Source: Clostridia bacterium (GTDB lineage Bacteria; Bacillota; Clostridia; Oscillospirales; UBA644). From it: a DNA stretch of 64,000 nucleotides. Of this stretch, positions 48,468 through 56,907 are shown one piece after another. Location: contig JAFRTE010000044.1 of the NCBI GenBank assembly GCA_017427285.1, positions 1 to 64,000 on the forward strand, read 5' to 3'. The position numbers and the translations under genes are program-made. Positions within the stretch are counted from its first letter, which is position 1; the number at the start of each line of letters is the position of its first letter. The notes under the pieces were generated by a model. It ran no database searches. It was not told the origin of the DNA and was given only the letters and a program-made list of their open reading frames with translations.

Positions 48468-49865
48468 ATGATAAAAAAGATCAAAACGGCAGCGATTTTC
48501 ACTATTATACTGATTCTTGCGGTTTCATGCGCGCAGAATCCCGAAAATGAAACCGTTCCGGAATACATTTCTGCGGTAAGCAGCGGTAAAACGGACCTCG
48601 GAGGGTACGAGTTTATCATGGCGTCTGCTCGCGCCGGGTCGGAAAACCCGATCAATCCTCAGTCCGGCAATACCGCGAGAGGCGACAGACTTCTTCAGCG
48701 CTATAAAGATACCGAGGAAAACTTCAACGTAAAAATAACGGTGCGAGACGACTGCAGCGTGGGCGACTACGTTGTACGCTCGGCTGCGGGCATGAAATAT
48801 GCAGACCTTATGGCCGTTAAAATCAATGAGATCGTAAGCGGCAAATATATACAGCACGGATATTTTATTCCGTTTTCAAATATGGATCTGGACCTTGAAT
48901 CCGGCATTTACGGCACACCGAGCATCCTTGAAGGCGGAAGCTTCGCGGGAGAATGCTACGGCATTATTTCGTATTACTGGGGTTTTCCCGCCGCCGATAC
49001 GATGCCGGCGATGTGGTTTAACCCGAGGGTAATATCCGATTATCGGCAGACTTCTCCTCATGAGCTTGACGAACAGGGCGAGTGGACGTGGGCGACTCTC
49101 GAAAAAATGTGCGAAGCTATCCACGATACGTCCGACCCCGATCCCGAAATGCGGACTTATGCGCTGGCGTATACAAGCGAACCATATCTTGAATTTGCCG
49201 CTCTTTACTCAAACAACGCAAGAGTGGCTGTCAAAAACGAAGACGGCACTCTTTCCTACGCTCTTAACAGCAAAGAGGCGAGGGAAGCTATGGAATTTAT
49301 CCGTGATCTTGCGGAACGCGATCTTATCTGCGACGGCGGCAACAGACAGAATATTACTCCGTTTATAGAGAACAGACGTGCGTTTTTTGTCGAATACACC
49401 CACCTTGGTCTTTCCGACGAAGGCGCGGACAACCTTTCCTACCGCATGGAAGACGCATACGAATGGATATACTTCCCCGAAGGACCGAGCGGAGCGGGAA
49501 CAAAATCAAGGACCGCATACTCTTTCTGGACAAGATTTATGTATGCCACGCTGAATAGCGATCCGGAGGTTATAGAGATCCTTCTTCCCTATATGTTCCA
49601 GCCGCTTCCCGGGGAAACCGTCGAAACGTGGCAGGACGATTTCAGAAGAACGACGTTTTTTACCGAGGAGTCTTTCGAATATTTCCAGATACTCAGAGAC
49701 GAGGCGTTTTTTGACTACACCGCATATACTCCGTTTCTCGATCTTCTTCAGCCCAGACTTCTTGCGATGACAAGAGGCACCGCAAACATTTCGGAAAATC
49801 TCGAAAGCATTGCCGATAATATGCAGGCAAGTCTTGACAAGCTCTACAACGACTATCTTAACTGA
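48468..49865 (+). CDS. Extracellular solute-binding lipoprotein (paralogue E)
   Basis: A 465-residue lipoprotein with signal peptide MIKKIKTAAIFTIILILAVSC (lipid Cys21) and the family-1-like binding fold: RYKDTEENFNVKITV, GEWTWATLEKMC (the WTW motif), YFPEGPSGAGTKSRTAY and a conserved C-terminal helix (DNMQASLDKLYNDYLN). It is more distant from B, C and D than they are from each other and closer in layout to paralogue A. Like the others it stands alone, with no permease. It starts after GGGGGAGAATAAAA. Confidence 0.83.
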   Translation: MIKKIKTAAIFTIILILAVSCAQNPENETVPEYISAVSSGKTDLGGYEFIMASARAGSENPINPQSGNTARGDRLLQRYKDTEENFNVKITVRDDCSVGDYVVRSAAGMKYADLMAVKINEIVSGKYIQHGYFIPFSNMDLDLESGIYGTPSILEGGSFAGECYGIISYYWGFPAADTMPAMWFNPRVISDYRQTSPHELDEQGEWTWATLEKMCEAIHDTSDPDPEMRTYALAYTSEPYLEFAALYSNNARVAVKNEDGTLSYALNSKEAREAMEFIRDLAERDLICDGGNRQNITPFIENRRAFFVEYTHLGLSDEGADNLSYRMEDAYEWIYFPEGPSGAGTKSRTAYSFWTRFMYATLNSDPEVIEILLPYMFQPLPGETVETWQDDFRRTTFFTEESFEYFQILRDEAFFDYTAYTPFLDLLQPRLLAMTRGTANISENLESIADNMQASLDKLYNDYLN

Positions 49866-49889
49866 CAGGCTTTTTAGATATTTATATCT

Positions 49890-50639
49890 TTATTCCTTCT
49901 GCACAAGCTTCAGAAACTTTGTGTCGTTCATCTGTTCGTTTGTAATATACTCTCCGTTGTAAAAAAGTGAATAAACGGTTATGGGCGTAGGCGCGTTTTG
50001 TGCCTCCGCCCTGCTCGTTATATGGATCGACTTGAAGGGAATGCCGTTTTCCTTCGCGGTTTTTTCTAGGATCGGCACGTATTTCGCGTTGAACGGACAC
50101 TGACTCGTATAGTAAAGCACATATCCCGTTTCGTCGGTATGCGGATGCTTTGCGCACTCTCTGAAACTCGGCGCCGCCGCGTTTTGGTCAAACGGCAGAT
50201 ACCACAGCTGAATACCGTTGTCCGCTTCGTCACAAACGGAAAAGCCCTTGTATTTTAAATATTTCGGGTCGGCAAGAAACGGTTTTTTCTTTGCGGAAGA
50301 TAAAATGCAAAGCCCAAGCTTGCCGCTTTTTTTACTGTCGTCAATGCATGCGAGCAAAAGATCGTTCGAATACCCGTGTCCCTTGAGAGAGCCCGACACC
50401 CAAAGACAGTCTATAAACGTGTATCCGTCGGCGTTTATCGGATTCCACGCGTTTTCTGCGGGGATATACTCAATAAAGCATTTTCCGCGTTCCGTACTTT
50501 TCAAAAAAACGAGCCCTTCGTCAAACCGCTCTGAAAGCCACTCCTTTTTTGACGATACCTGAACGTCTCTGTTATTGGAAATCGCGCAGCAGATATGCTC
50601 GGTGTCAATGTTTTCTTTCGTTACTCTTATATAATCCAT
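49890..50639 (-). CDS. YoaP-like GNAT acetyltransferase with thioredoxin-like C-terminal domain
   Basis: A 249-residue protein. The N-terminal half is a GNAT fold (MDYIRVTKENIDTEHICC; WVSGSLKGHGYSNDLLLACIDDSKKSG is the acetyl-CoA loop region; LKYKGFSVCDEADNGIQLWYLPF). The C-terminal part (~170-249) is YoaP-type, thioredoxin-like, with YYTSQCPFNAKYVPILEKTAKENG. The CxxC is reduced to a single Cys. The substrate is unknown. It is the last of a five-gene minus-strand operon and starts 4 bp after the TfoX-like gene. Confidence 0.85.
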   Translation of the reverse strand: MDYIRVTKENIDTEHICCAISNNRDVQVSSKKEWLSERFDEGLVFLKSTERGKCFIEYIPAENAWNPINADGYTFIDCLWVSGSLKGHGYSNDLLLACIDDSKKSGKLGLCILSSAKKKPFLADPKYLKYKGFSVCDEADNGIQLWYLPFDQNAAAPSFRECAKHPHTDETGYVLYYTSQCPFNAKYVPILEKTAKENGIPFKSIHITSRAEAQNAPTPITVYSLFYNGEYITNEQMNDTKFLKLVQKE

Positions 50640-50643
50640 TAAA

Positions 50644-50973
50644 CTATGTCCTCCGCTTTATTTGGTTTTTTTTCTTTTCGGGTGTTTCGTTATATATCGC
50701 AATTACAAGCTTTCGCACAAATTCCCTGTCCTCAACGTTATTGGCAGGAAGCATTTCTTTTGCTCCCTTATACGGCAGAGCCGTTTCGGCGTTTGGCATA
50801 AGCTCTTTTGCGGATTTTGTCGGCTTAACAAGAAACCTGTTGTCGTAAATACCGCCGAAAATCTTTCCGTAACGGTACAGAATAAATTCACCCATCATCG
50901 GTTTGTATGTTATTCCGTCGGTTTCGGAAAGCTGTTCAAGGATATATTCAAGATATTTTTTATCGCTCGCCAT
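50644..50973 (-). CDS. TfoX/Sxy N-terminal-domain protein
   Basis: A 109-residue protein of the TfoX/Sxy N-terminal family: YLEYILEQLSETDGITYKPMMGEFILYRYGKIFGGIYDNRFLVKPTKSA, PNAETALPYKGAKEML. In gammaproteobacteria the full-length protein controls competence; stand-alone N-domains in Firmicutes have no known role. It overlaps the end of the P-loop kinase gene by 14 bp and is followed by the YoaP-like gene after 4 bp. The C-terminus is strongly basic (PEKKKNQIKRRT). Confidence 0.85.
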   Translation of the reverse strand: MASDKKYLEYILEQLSETDGITYKPMMGEFILYRYGKIFGGIYDNRFLVKPTKSAKELMPNAETALPYKGAKEMLPANNVEDREFVRKLVIAIYNETPEKKKNQIKRRT

Positions 50974-51463
50974 AAAACCCCTCGCTTAAAAATACGTCCG
51001 CCTCTGCCCTCGACCGAAAAACATATATCTTTACGCGGCTTTCGTATTCATTAAGCAGCCTGTATATTTCGGGCAGCTTCGCAGTCTGAAAATCTTCGAC
51101 GTACCGAATAAAATCCATGTCTTCTTTTTCTTCGGTCCAGGGCATATCCCCGCGTTTTTTGCCTTTGCGCTCGCGGATGCCGTCAATACATACGTCGAGC
51201 GGAAAATCAAGCAGAAAAACCGTGTCGCACGCAGCGATACGACGCTCCAAAGTCCTTGAATAGTGCCCGTCGATGATCCACCCGTCGGTCGCCAGGATTT
51301 TTTCGAGTATCCCGTCAAATTCTTCGCGTGAAATATGAGTTTTGTCCGCTTTATGCCATATCATATCCAGATAATGGAGCGGCAGCCCCGTTTTGTCGCG
51401 AAGTTTTCTCGCAAAAGTGCTTTTTCCCGCTCCGGGACTGCCTGTTACGATAATTTTCCGCAT
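50960..51463 (-). CDS. FlaR/adenylate-kinase-like P-loop kinase
   Basis: A 167-residue P-loop protein: Walker A GSPGAGKST (residues ~8-16), LPLHYLDMIWH, DGWIIDGHYSRTLERRIAACDTVFLLDFPLDVC and the lid region RKGKKRGDMPW. This matches 'DNA topology modulation protein FlaR'-type small kinases, related to adenylate and shikimate kinases. The phosphate acceptor is unknown. It starts right at the end of the phosphatase-lipoprotein gene and overlaps the TfoX-like gene, so translation is coupled. Confidence 0.85.
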   Translation of the reverse strand: MRKIIVTGSPGAGKSTFARKLRDKTGLPLHYLDMIWHKADKTHISREEFDGILEKILATDGWIIDGHYSRTLERRIAACDTVFLLDFPLDVCIDGIRERKGKKRGDMPWTEEKEDMDFIRYVEDFQTAKLPEIYRLLNEYESRVKIYVFRSRAEADVFLSEGFYGER

Positions 51464-51467
51464 TTTT

Positions 51468-52595
51468 TTAATTGCCTGTTAAATACGCTTCGATGCGATT
51501 GATGCCGTCATCGTCAAGCCCGCCGAGGCGAAGATAGTCCTCCGCGCCTTTTTTAAGATCGAGTCCGTCAAACGGCGTTCCGGTCTCCGCTCCGCAAAGG
51601 AAGTAAATAAAATCGTTTACATTGCCCTGGACCGCAGCATATCTGTCGGGCATTTTTTCTTTGGTGATCCCGTAATAATTGTAGTACGTTATCATGTAAT
51701 CGTCAATTATCTCCTGAGCCGTCGCGTCGGAAATAGCAAGGATGAGCGCGCAAACGAATCCCGTTCTGTCCTTACCTTCTACGCAGTGGATAAGGCACGG
51801 ACCGCTGTTTTCGGCCATGGTCAGAAGCGCTTCCGAGATAGTTTTTGCAAACGTATCGGCGCGGTAATTTGCGTTCAGCCCCAGAAGAAGCACTTTGCCG
51901 TCACGGTAAAGAGAATCGTAATAATCGGAATTGAAATCTTCGGCTTCGGTGTAAGACGTATATTTATTCTCATTATCCGAAAGATTCAGCACAAACCTTA
52001 TGCCCGCTTCCTGGGCAAGAGCGTTTGTGCACGAAGCGCGAAGATGCTGATTGTCACAAGGGGAGGCGGAGCGGTAAATCAGATTTTCTTTTACTGATCC
52101 TCCCTTAACTGCGCGGAAATTGGCAAACATAATGTCGGAATCGTAGTCGCTGCGGTCGTCAGAATACTGAAGAGCGTAAAGCTCCTGCACTGCAAGATAT
52201 TTCCCTTTTTCGTTCAGCGTAACCGTGACGTGCGACGACTCGGTCATCTCAAATTCTTCCCATGTTCCCGCGCCGTAGTTTCTTGCTATAACAACGTGGG
52301 GATATCCCGGGTATCCGCAGGCAAGCATTGACCCGACGGGACAGTAATATCCGGAATAATACGGAATATCGTTGAAGCTTTTTCCGTTGTCAAACGAGAT
52401 ATTCAGACTGTCACCGAAAGAAAAGCCCATTGCGTTGAATTCATCTATCGTCGGCTCGATATATACGTTTCCGAATTCCTCGTCCCGCAAAACGGAAACC
52501 GCGCCCGTCGTCGGCGCTTCTGCCTTGCCGCAGCCCGCAATCAGCGTAATAATCATAAAAACTGCAATCAGTAATACAGTTATTCTTTTTTTCAT
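51468..52595 (-). CDS. Tyrosine-protein-phosphatase-like lipoprotein
   Basis: A 375-residue secreted lipoprotein: signal peptide MKKRITVLLIAVFMIITLIAGC (Cys22), then ~150 residues of unknown fold (SGYYCPVGSMLACGYPGYPHVV). A PTP-like domain follows, with NLIYRSASPCDN (substrate-specificity loop), the signature P-loop HCVEGKDRTG (CX5R) and a C-terminal helical part. It resembles the Tyr/Ser phosphatases (Y_phosphatase3) that act on phosphoproteins or phosphoinositides. Start 52595 follows ACAGGGAGATATTTT; a longer reading without a signal peptide is rejected. It is second in the operon after a GNAT gene. Confidence 0.88.
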   Translation of the reverse strand: MKKRITVLLIAVFMIITLIAGCGKAEAPTTGAVSVLRDEEFGNVYIEPTIDEFNAMGFSFGDSLNISFDNGKSFNDIPYYSGYYCPVGSMLACGYPGYPHVVIARNYGAGTWEEFEMTESSHVTVTLNEKGKYLAVQELYALQYSDDRSDYDSDIMFANFRAVKGGSVKENLIYRSASPCDNQHLRASCTNALAQEAGIRFVLNLSDNENKYTSYTEAEDFNSDYYDSLYRDGKVLLLGLNANYRADTFAKTISEALLTMAENSGPCLIHCVEGKDRTGFVCALILAISDATAQEIIDDYMITYYNYYGITKEKMPDRYAAVQGNVNDFIYFLCGAETGTPFDGLDLKKGAEDYLRLGGLDDDGINRIEAYLTGN

Positions 52596-52638
52596 AAAAT
52601 ATCTCCCTGTTTTAATAGAATTCTGAATGACTAATATC

Positions 52639-53061
52639 TCACGTATCTCCGATTTTTCTGAAATATGTGTTAACGGGAAAACCGTTGCATTCCGAAACGA
52701 GACCGACCGACCGATAAAAAGCGTTTGCTGCGGCGTCTTCCCTGTCCGTAATAAGCACAAACTGTCTTACATGAGCATATTTTTCGGATACTCTGCGTAT
52801 AAGTTCGCTTCCTATGCCTTTTCTGAAATGTGACGGTTTTACTATAAGATCCTGAACATAAATTATATATTCCTCATCCCCCACACATCTCACAAAACCG
52901 ACGAGACTGCCGTTTTCAAATGCGCCGAGAACGTAAAGGGACTGTCGAAACGCTCTGCAAAGTTTTGCTTTGTCCTTCAGATAGCTTTCCCAGTGATTTT
53001 CTTTGTAAATTCCGTATACTTCGTCGATCGAATCGTCGCAAAAACTTCGGTATTCAATCAT
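52639..53061 (-). CDS. GNAT N-acetyltransferase
   Basis: A 140-residue GNAT-fold acetyltransferase: YRSFCDDSIDEVYGIYKENHWESYLKD at the start, EEYIIYVQDLIVKPSHFRKGIGSELIRRV (beta4 and the acetyl-CoA-binding R/Q-x-x-G-x-G loop) and TDREDAAANAFYRSVGLV near the end. The acceptor is unknown. It heads the five-gene minus-strand group and is followed by the phosphatase lipoprotein gene after 43 bp. Part of a common family of small anaerobe acetyltransferases. Confidence 0.88.
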   Translation of the reverse strand: MIEYRSFCDDSIDEVYGIYKENHWESYLKDKAKLCRAFRQSLYVLGAFENGSLVGFVRCVGDEEYIIYVQDLIVKPSHFRKGIGSELIRRVSEKYAHVRQFVLITDREDAAANAFYRSVGLVSECNGFPVNTYFRKIGDT

Positions 53062-53098
53062 TTTTTTATGCCCTTTTTACGCTGTTTTATATTTTCGG

Positions 53099-53138
53099 CA
53101 AAAGCACTCCGAACCGCATGGAACGAAGTGCTTTTGCA
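53099..53138 (-). terminator. Hairpin after small membrane protein gene
   Basis: AAAAGCACTTCG / CGGAGTGCTTTT stem on the minus strand, with the T-rich 3' end inside the arm, just after the stop at 53144. Confidence 0.7.
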
Positions 53139-53143
53139 GTATA

Positions 53144-53386
53144 CTATTTAACTATGTTAAAAAATCTGAGGATGCAGAGGATAATTCCCACCGTAGAGTA
53201 AATACCCATAAGAGAACCGATTACAGCAAAGATAGGACCGATAACGGCGATACCGGAAAGAAGCGACATCAAAAAGCCCACAACTACGCAGATAATGATG
53301 AAAATAATAAGCTGAATGAGGAATGAGCCGATGCTGCCGGGTTTGATATTGAACGGGGTAGGCCAGATTTTTCTTAAAAAATTCAT
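53144..53386 (-). CDS. Small hydrophobic membrane protein
   Basis: An 80-residue protein with two long hydrophobic helices (FLIQLIIFIIICVVVGFLMSLLSG and a Gly-rich VIGPIFAVIGSLMGIYSTVGIILCILRFF). The N-terminus (MNFLRKIWPTPFNIKPGSIGSFL) is amphipathic. Similar small proteins are widespread in Clostridia but have no known role. Start 53386 follows AAAGGAGATAAACA. It is a stand-alone gene with its own terminator. Confidence 0.7.
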   Translation of the reverse strand: MNFLRKIWPTPFNIKPGSIGSFLIQLIIFIIICVVVGFLMSLLSGIAVIGPIFAVIGSLMGIYSTVGIILCILRFFNIVK

Positions 53387-53622
53387 TTGTTTATCTCCTT
53401 TATAAAGTTTTATTGCCGAAAATGCGCTTTTCCGCATTTCTCTGCCGTAATTATATCAGAAAAAAACCGATTTGTAAAGATATTTTTTTTGTGATCAAAA
53501 TATTTTTTCGGACCGTATTCGCTCTCGGTATTTTCCCATCAATCACCCGCGTCGAAAACAACGTCGAATTTCCGCCGATTACGGCGCGGCTCGGTTTTCA
53601 AAGTGATTTTGCGGCCGCCGTA

Positions 53623-54816
53623 TTATTTCTCCCGGTTGATCCTGAACGCTACGGAGCGTTTCAGATATTCAAGATAGTCTGTGTCAAGGCACATAGCTTT
53701 ACCCGGCGTGTCGGAAAGCTTGGCGACGGGTCTGCCGTTGACATACTGAAGCTTTATAACTATATTCAGCGCATTTTCGCACGTATCGTTTGAAACGAAA
53801 GTGCCTATGCCGAAAGAGACCTTCGCTTTATCTCGGAAGTATTCGTAAAGTTTCTGCGCGCGGTCAAAATCAAGACTGTCGCTGAAAAGAAGCAGCTTTG
53901 TTTTCGGATCGACTCCGAATTTCCTGTAGTGAGCTATTATTTTCTCTCCCCATTCATACGGGTCTCCGCTGTCGTGACGAACGCCCGTATAGTTGTTTAC
54001 CATTGAGCGGTTGAAGTCGAGCAAAAACAGATCGGTAGTAACCGTATCGGTAAGCGCCGTTCCGTTGTCTCCGTCATACTCCGAGTACCAGTCGCGCATG
54101 GCGTAGTGGTTTGTATATGCAAGGGGTATAGAATCGATTCCCTGATACATCTGAACAAACTCGTGCGCATACGTTCCTATCGGGGTGAGGTCGTATTTCA
54201 TTGCGAGATAGACATTCGATGTGCCTACGCAGTTTTTCGTTTCGGTTGCAAACCTGCGTACGACAACGTCTTCCCATTCGCGGGACAGCCTGCGGCGACA
54301 GCCGAATTCGGCGAACTGAAACGTATATGTGCCGTCGTTCATCGCTCTGATTTTGGCGTCGAGCCGCTCTTCTGCAGACTTTATCAGCGTATCGTAATCA
54401 AACGCCATTCTGAAATAAACCTCGTTTATGATCTCCAGAAGATATATTTCAAACTGCATCGCAGAAAAAAGCGGACCGTCAACAACTACGGAAAGCTCAC
54501 CTTCGTCGCTCAGTCCTATAGTAACGTAATCGCGTATGGGGTGCCACAGACGGAGGAATTCCACGTAGTCGTTTTTAATAAAACGGATGGAACGCAGATA
54601 GTCAAGCTCTTTCTTTTTGAATCTGAGCGTGCAGAGGTGATCGACCTGCTCCTTTATCTCCTCAACCATTTCCGGCGTAAATACAACGCCTTCGTTGCGG
54701 CATTTGAAGTAATACTGTCCGCAAAGATCGGTATGTTTATGAAAAATTACCTGATCCATATTAAACTTGTAAAGGTCTGTGTCGAGAAGCGACACTACGA
54801 TTGGTTCGAATTTCAT
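53623..54816 (-). CDS. pncB: Nicotinate phosphoribosyltransferase
   Basis: A 397-residue enzyme converting nicotinate and PRPP (with ATP) to nicotinate mononucleotide for NAD salvage, in the cytoplasm. It has SLLDTDLYKFNMDQVIFHKH, FQFAEFGCRRRLS, GTSNVYLAMKYDLTPIGTYAHEF, GVRHDSGDPYEWG (the phosphorylated His) and FSDSLDFDRA. The length matches the shorter PncB type. A promoter lies 43-71 bp upstream. It is transcribed alone; no other NAD gene is near. Confidence 0.96.
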   Translation of the reverse strand: MKFEPIVVSLLDTDLYKFNMDQVIFHKHTDLCGQYYFKCRNEGVVFTPEMVEEIKEQVDHLCTLRFKKKELDYLRSIRFIKNDYVEFLRLWHPIRDYVTIGLSDEGELSVVVDGPLFSAMQFEIYLLEIINEVYFRMAFDYDTLIKSAEERLDAKIRAMNDGTYTFQFAEFGCRRRLSREWEDVVVRRFATETKNCVGTSNVYLAMKYDLTPIGTYAHEFVQMYQGIDSIPLAYTNHYAMRDWYSEYDGDNGTALTDTVTTDLFLLDFNRSMVNNYTGVRHDSGDPYEWGEKIIAHYRKFGVDPKTKLLLFSDSLDFDRAQKLYEYFRDKAKVSFGIGTFVSNDTCENALNIVIKLQYVNGRPVAKLSDTPGKAMCLDTDYLEYLKRSVAFRINREK

Positions 54817-54858
54817 TTTCAGTTCCTTTCATTCGTGCTTATCCGTATTCTTAGATAA

Positions 54859-54887
54859 ATAATACCACAAAACCAAAAATATGCCAA
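54859..54887 (-). promoter_or_regulatory. Promoter of pncB
   Basis: On minus, TTGGCA (54887-54882) and TATTAT (54864-54859) with a 17-bp spacer. Confidence 0.65.
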
Positions 54888-55029
54888 GTGATTTTACAAT
54901 TATTTTACATGTTAAGGTATTCTTCGAGGCGGGAATTCGGTATGTCATAATACCCGCTCCGACGGCTTGGCGTCAAAGCGGGTTTAAGGCGTATTTCATT
55001 TTTGAAAACAGAAGCGCTTTTCGGTATTT

Positions 55030-55431
55030 TTATACGTCAAACTCTTCTTTCAGCTCAAAAAGTCCCCTTATTTCCGCATGGCCGTCTTCAAGAAAAAAAA
55101 GACCCATCTCCCAGCCGTTTTTGTCGTATAAATCCATGATCTGAGGCATTGCTGCGCGGACTTTCGCGAGCAGTTTTTCATCTTTTACGACCTTTGCTTT
55201 TCCGTCGTACCGCAGAAATTCTCCGCCGTTTACGGCAAGGACTTCAACTTTCGGATTTGCCGTAAGCTGTTTGAACACGTTTTTGAAAGTTCCGCATCCG
55301 AAATACAGAGTGTCTCCGTCAAGAAGATGAAAACCGAAAGGTCTGCCTTTGGGCTGATCTCCGTCTGTCGTCAGAAAATAAAATGTCTGCGCTTTATCCA
55401 GAAATTCGCTTACTTTTGCTGCGTTTGACAT
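55030..55431 (-). CDS. Pyridoxamine 5'-phosphate oxidase-family protein
   Basis: A 133-residue split-barrel flavin-binding protein: VSEFLDKAQTFYFLTTDGDQPKGRPFGFHLLDGDTLYFGCGTFKNVFKQLTANPKVEV is the FMN/F420-binding core of PNPOx-like proteins in anaerobes, with LFFLEDGHAEI near the end. It is much shorter than true PdxH and lacks its extra elements. It may act as an FMN-dependent reductase or a flavin carrier. It stands alone between pncB and the beta-helix-like gene; a weak hairpin (ACCCGCT/AGCGGGT) lies after it. Confidence 0.87.
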   Translation of the reverse strand: MSNAAKVSEFLDKAQTFYFLTTDGDQPKGRPFGFHLLDGDTLYFGCGTFKNVFKQLTANPKVEVLAVNGGEFLRYDGKAKVVKDEKLLAKVRAAMPQIMDLYDKNGWEMGLFFLEDGHAEIRGLFELKEEFDV

Positions 55432-55575
55432 AATTTTACTCCTTTATTTATGTGAATTGTATTTTGTGTAATTTTACGGTTTACTGAAAATACGACAGCA
55501 TTTTTATTCTGCCGCATTTCCCGCATTCCGTCTACAGAAAACATATAATATACGTCCTCAATTTTTTTGATCGGG

Positions 55576-56745
55576 TCATTCCGCAGGATTTCCGAGCATA
55601 TCAAACCAGCCCTCTCCGGTGAAGATCAGCTTCTTTTTCAGGTCGGTATCAAATACTTCCTGCCCTATATTCGCTGCATATCCGCGTCTTTCGGCAGAGG
55701 TGCATACTTTTTTGTGCGTGTTGTTAACGGTCTCGAAATTGATTCCGCTCCCTTTTTCCCAGAAAGGCTGAGCGGGATCGTTTTCGGTGAAGTAGCCCTG
55801 ATTTGCCACATAGTCAATATGACCGCAATAATCGCCCGGTCTTTCCTCAAACGAAAGCCTCTTTCCCAGCGCGAGCCAGTGGGGGACGGCTTCAAAGCTT
55901 GTATTGTAGGCGTTTACGCACTGTTTGTATTTATTCAGGGCAAATTTCCAGAGAAAAGCGTTTGCTTCGTCTATGAATTTCAAAATCGTGATAGGGTGCG
56001 CGTAAACTCCGCGAGGCTGTTCGTAATTGTTTACCGTAAGTCCGTATCTTCCGAAAAGCGCGGCGCATTTATTCAGAAGCAGATGTTCCGCTCCGACGGC
56101 AAATCCCTGTCCGAACCCCTCCGCCTGGCAAAACTCCCATTTATATTCAAACATATTGTTCGATCCGTATGTACCCATAAAGGCGATAAATCCTTCGACG
56201 GGAAGAGGGCTTTTTACGGATGAATAATTTCCGCGCGTTTCACAGAGACATTTGCATCGGCGCATGCCAAGCGAACCCATAAATCTGCCGTCGAAACAGA
56301 TTATATTTTTCCGGTCGTCGTAAACGGTAACGTAAATATCTCTGAATATATGGTGATTTCCGTTGTGCCCCTCCGTTGCGAAAAGAGAGCAGCTCTCGTT
56401 TTCTCCAACTGAATCGTACGCTTCCTTTGTGATCTGAATCACCGTGGACTCCGTTCTTTCGGACCCTGCGAACAGAATGCCTATATGCGCAAAACGGTTT
56501 GATACCGCTTTGGACATAACGGCAGCGCGTCCGTTTGAGTTCCTTCTCGGAAAAGCGTCTATGCGGTAGTTACCCGGCGCAAGAAAAATCTTTCCGCCGC
56601 GTATTTCACCGTTTATGGGCTGATATATCCTGTCGAGCGCTTCCTGAAACACGTCCTGGTCGTTTTTGCCCGTGCATACAAAATCGGCGTTCTCCTTATC
56701 CCTGTCGGATGAATCCGCAGCAGCGATATACAATGTATCAGTCAT
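55576..56745 (-). CDS. Right-handed beta-helix-like (pectate-lyase-superfamily-like) protein
   Basis: A 389-residue protein without a signal peptide. The N-terminus (DFVCTGKNDQDVFQEALDRI, GGKIFLAPGNYRIDAFP) matches the start of pectate_lyase_3/GH28-type beta-helix proteins, where a short profile precedes parallel coils. Later strands (HHIFRDIYVTVYDD, NMFEYKWEFCQAEGFGQGFAVGAEHLLLNKCAALFGRYGLTVNNY) fit a solenoid. The catalytic residues of polygalacturonases are not seen. It may act on, or bind, glycans. It has a promoter and is transcribed alone. Confidence 0.65.
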   Translation of the reverse strand: MTDTLYIAAADSSDRDKENADFVCTGKNDQDVFQEALDRIYQPINGEIRGGKIFLAPGNYRIDAFPRRNSNGRAAVMSKAVSNRFAHIGILFAGSERTESTVIQITKEAYDSVGENESCSLFATEGHNGNHHIFRDIYVTVYDDRKNIICFDGRFMGSLGMRRCKCLCETRGNYSSVKSPLPVEGFIAFMGTYGSNNMFEYKWEFCQAEGFGQGFAVGAEHLLLNKCAALFGRYGLTVNNYEQPRGVYAHPITILKFIDEANAFLWKFALNKYKQCVNAYNTSFEAVPHWLALGKRLSFEERPGDYCGHIDYVANQGYFTENDPAQPFWEKGSGINFETVNNTHKKVCTSAERRGYAANIGQEVFDTDLKKKLIFTGEGWFDMLGNPAE

Positions 56746-56778
56746 GTTTATCTCCTTTTTTTATCAACCTTTTCGGAA

Positions 56779-56807
56779 AGTTTAACATATTCTGCCTGCT
56801 ATGTCAA
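56779..56807 (-). promoter_or_regulatory. Promoter of beta-helix-like gene
   Basis: On minus, TTGACA (56807-56802) and TAAACT (56784-56779) with a 17-bp spacer. Confidence 0.65.
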
Positions 56808-56845
56808 GCTGTTTCGAAAAAAAGTCGAATAATCATCTTAAAGAA

Positions 56846-56889
56846 CATAAAAATGCTCCCGACCGCCAATATTGCGGTATGGAAGCATT
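56846..56889 (-). terminator. Terminator of ECF sigma operon
   Basis: On minus, AATGCTTCC pairs with GGGAGCATT around a G+C-rich centre, followed by TTTTAT. Confidence 0.75.
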
Positions 56890-56907
56890 ATTGTATTCAA
56901 TTGTGAA

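Noticed and set aside
53413..53793. Open frame on plus between the small membrane protein and pncB
   Set aside because: Overlaps the 3' end of pncB in antisense; no ribosome site or recognisable family.
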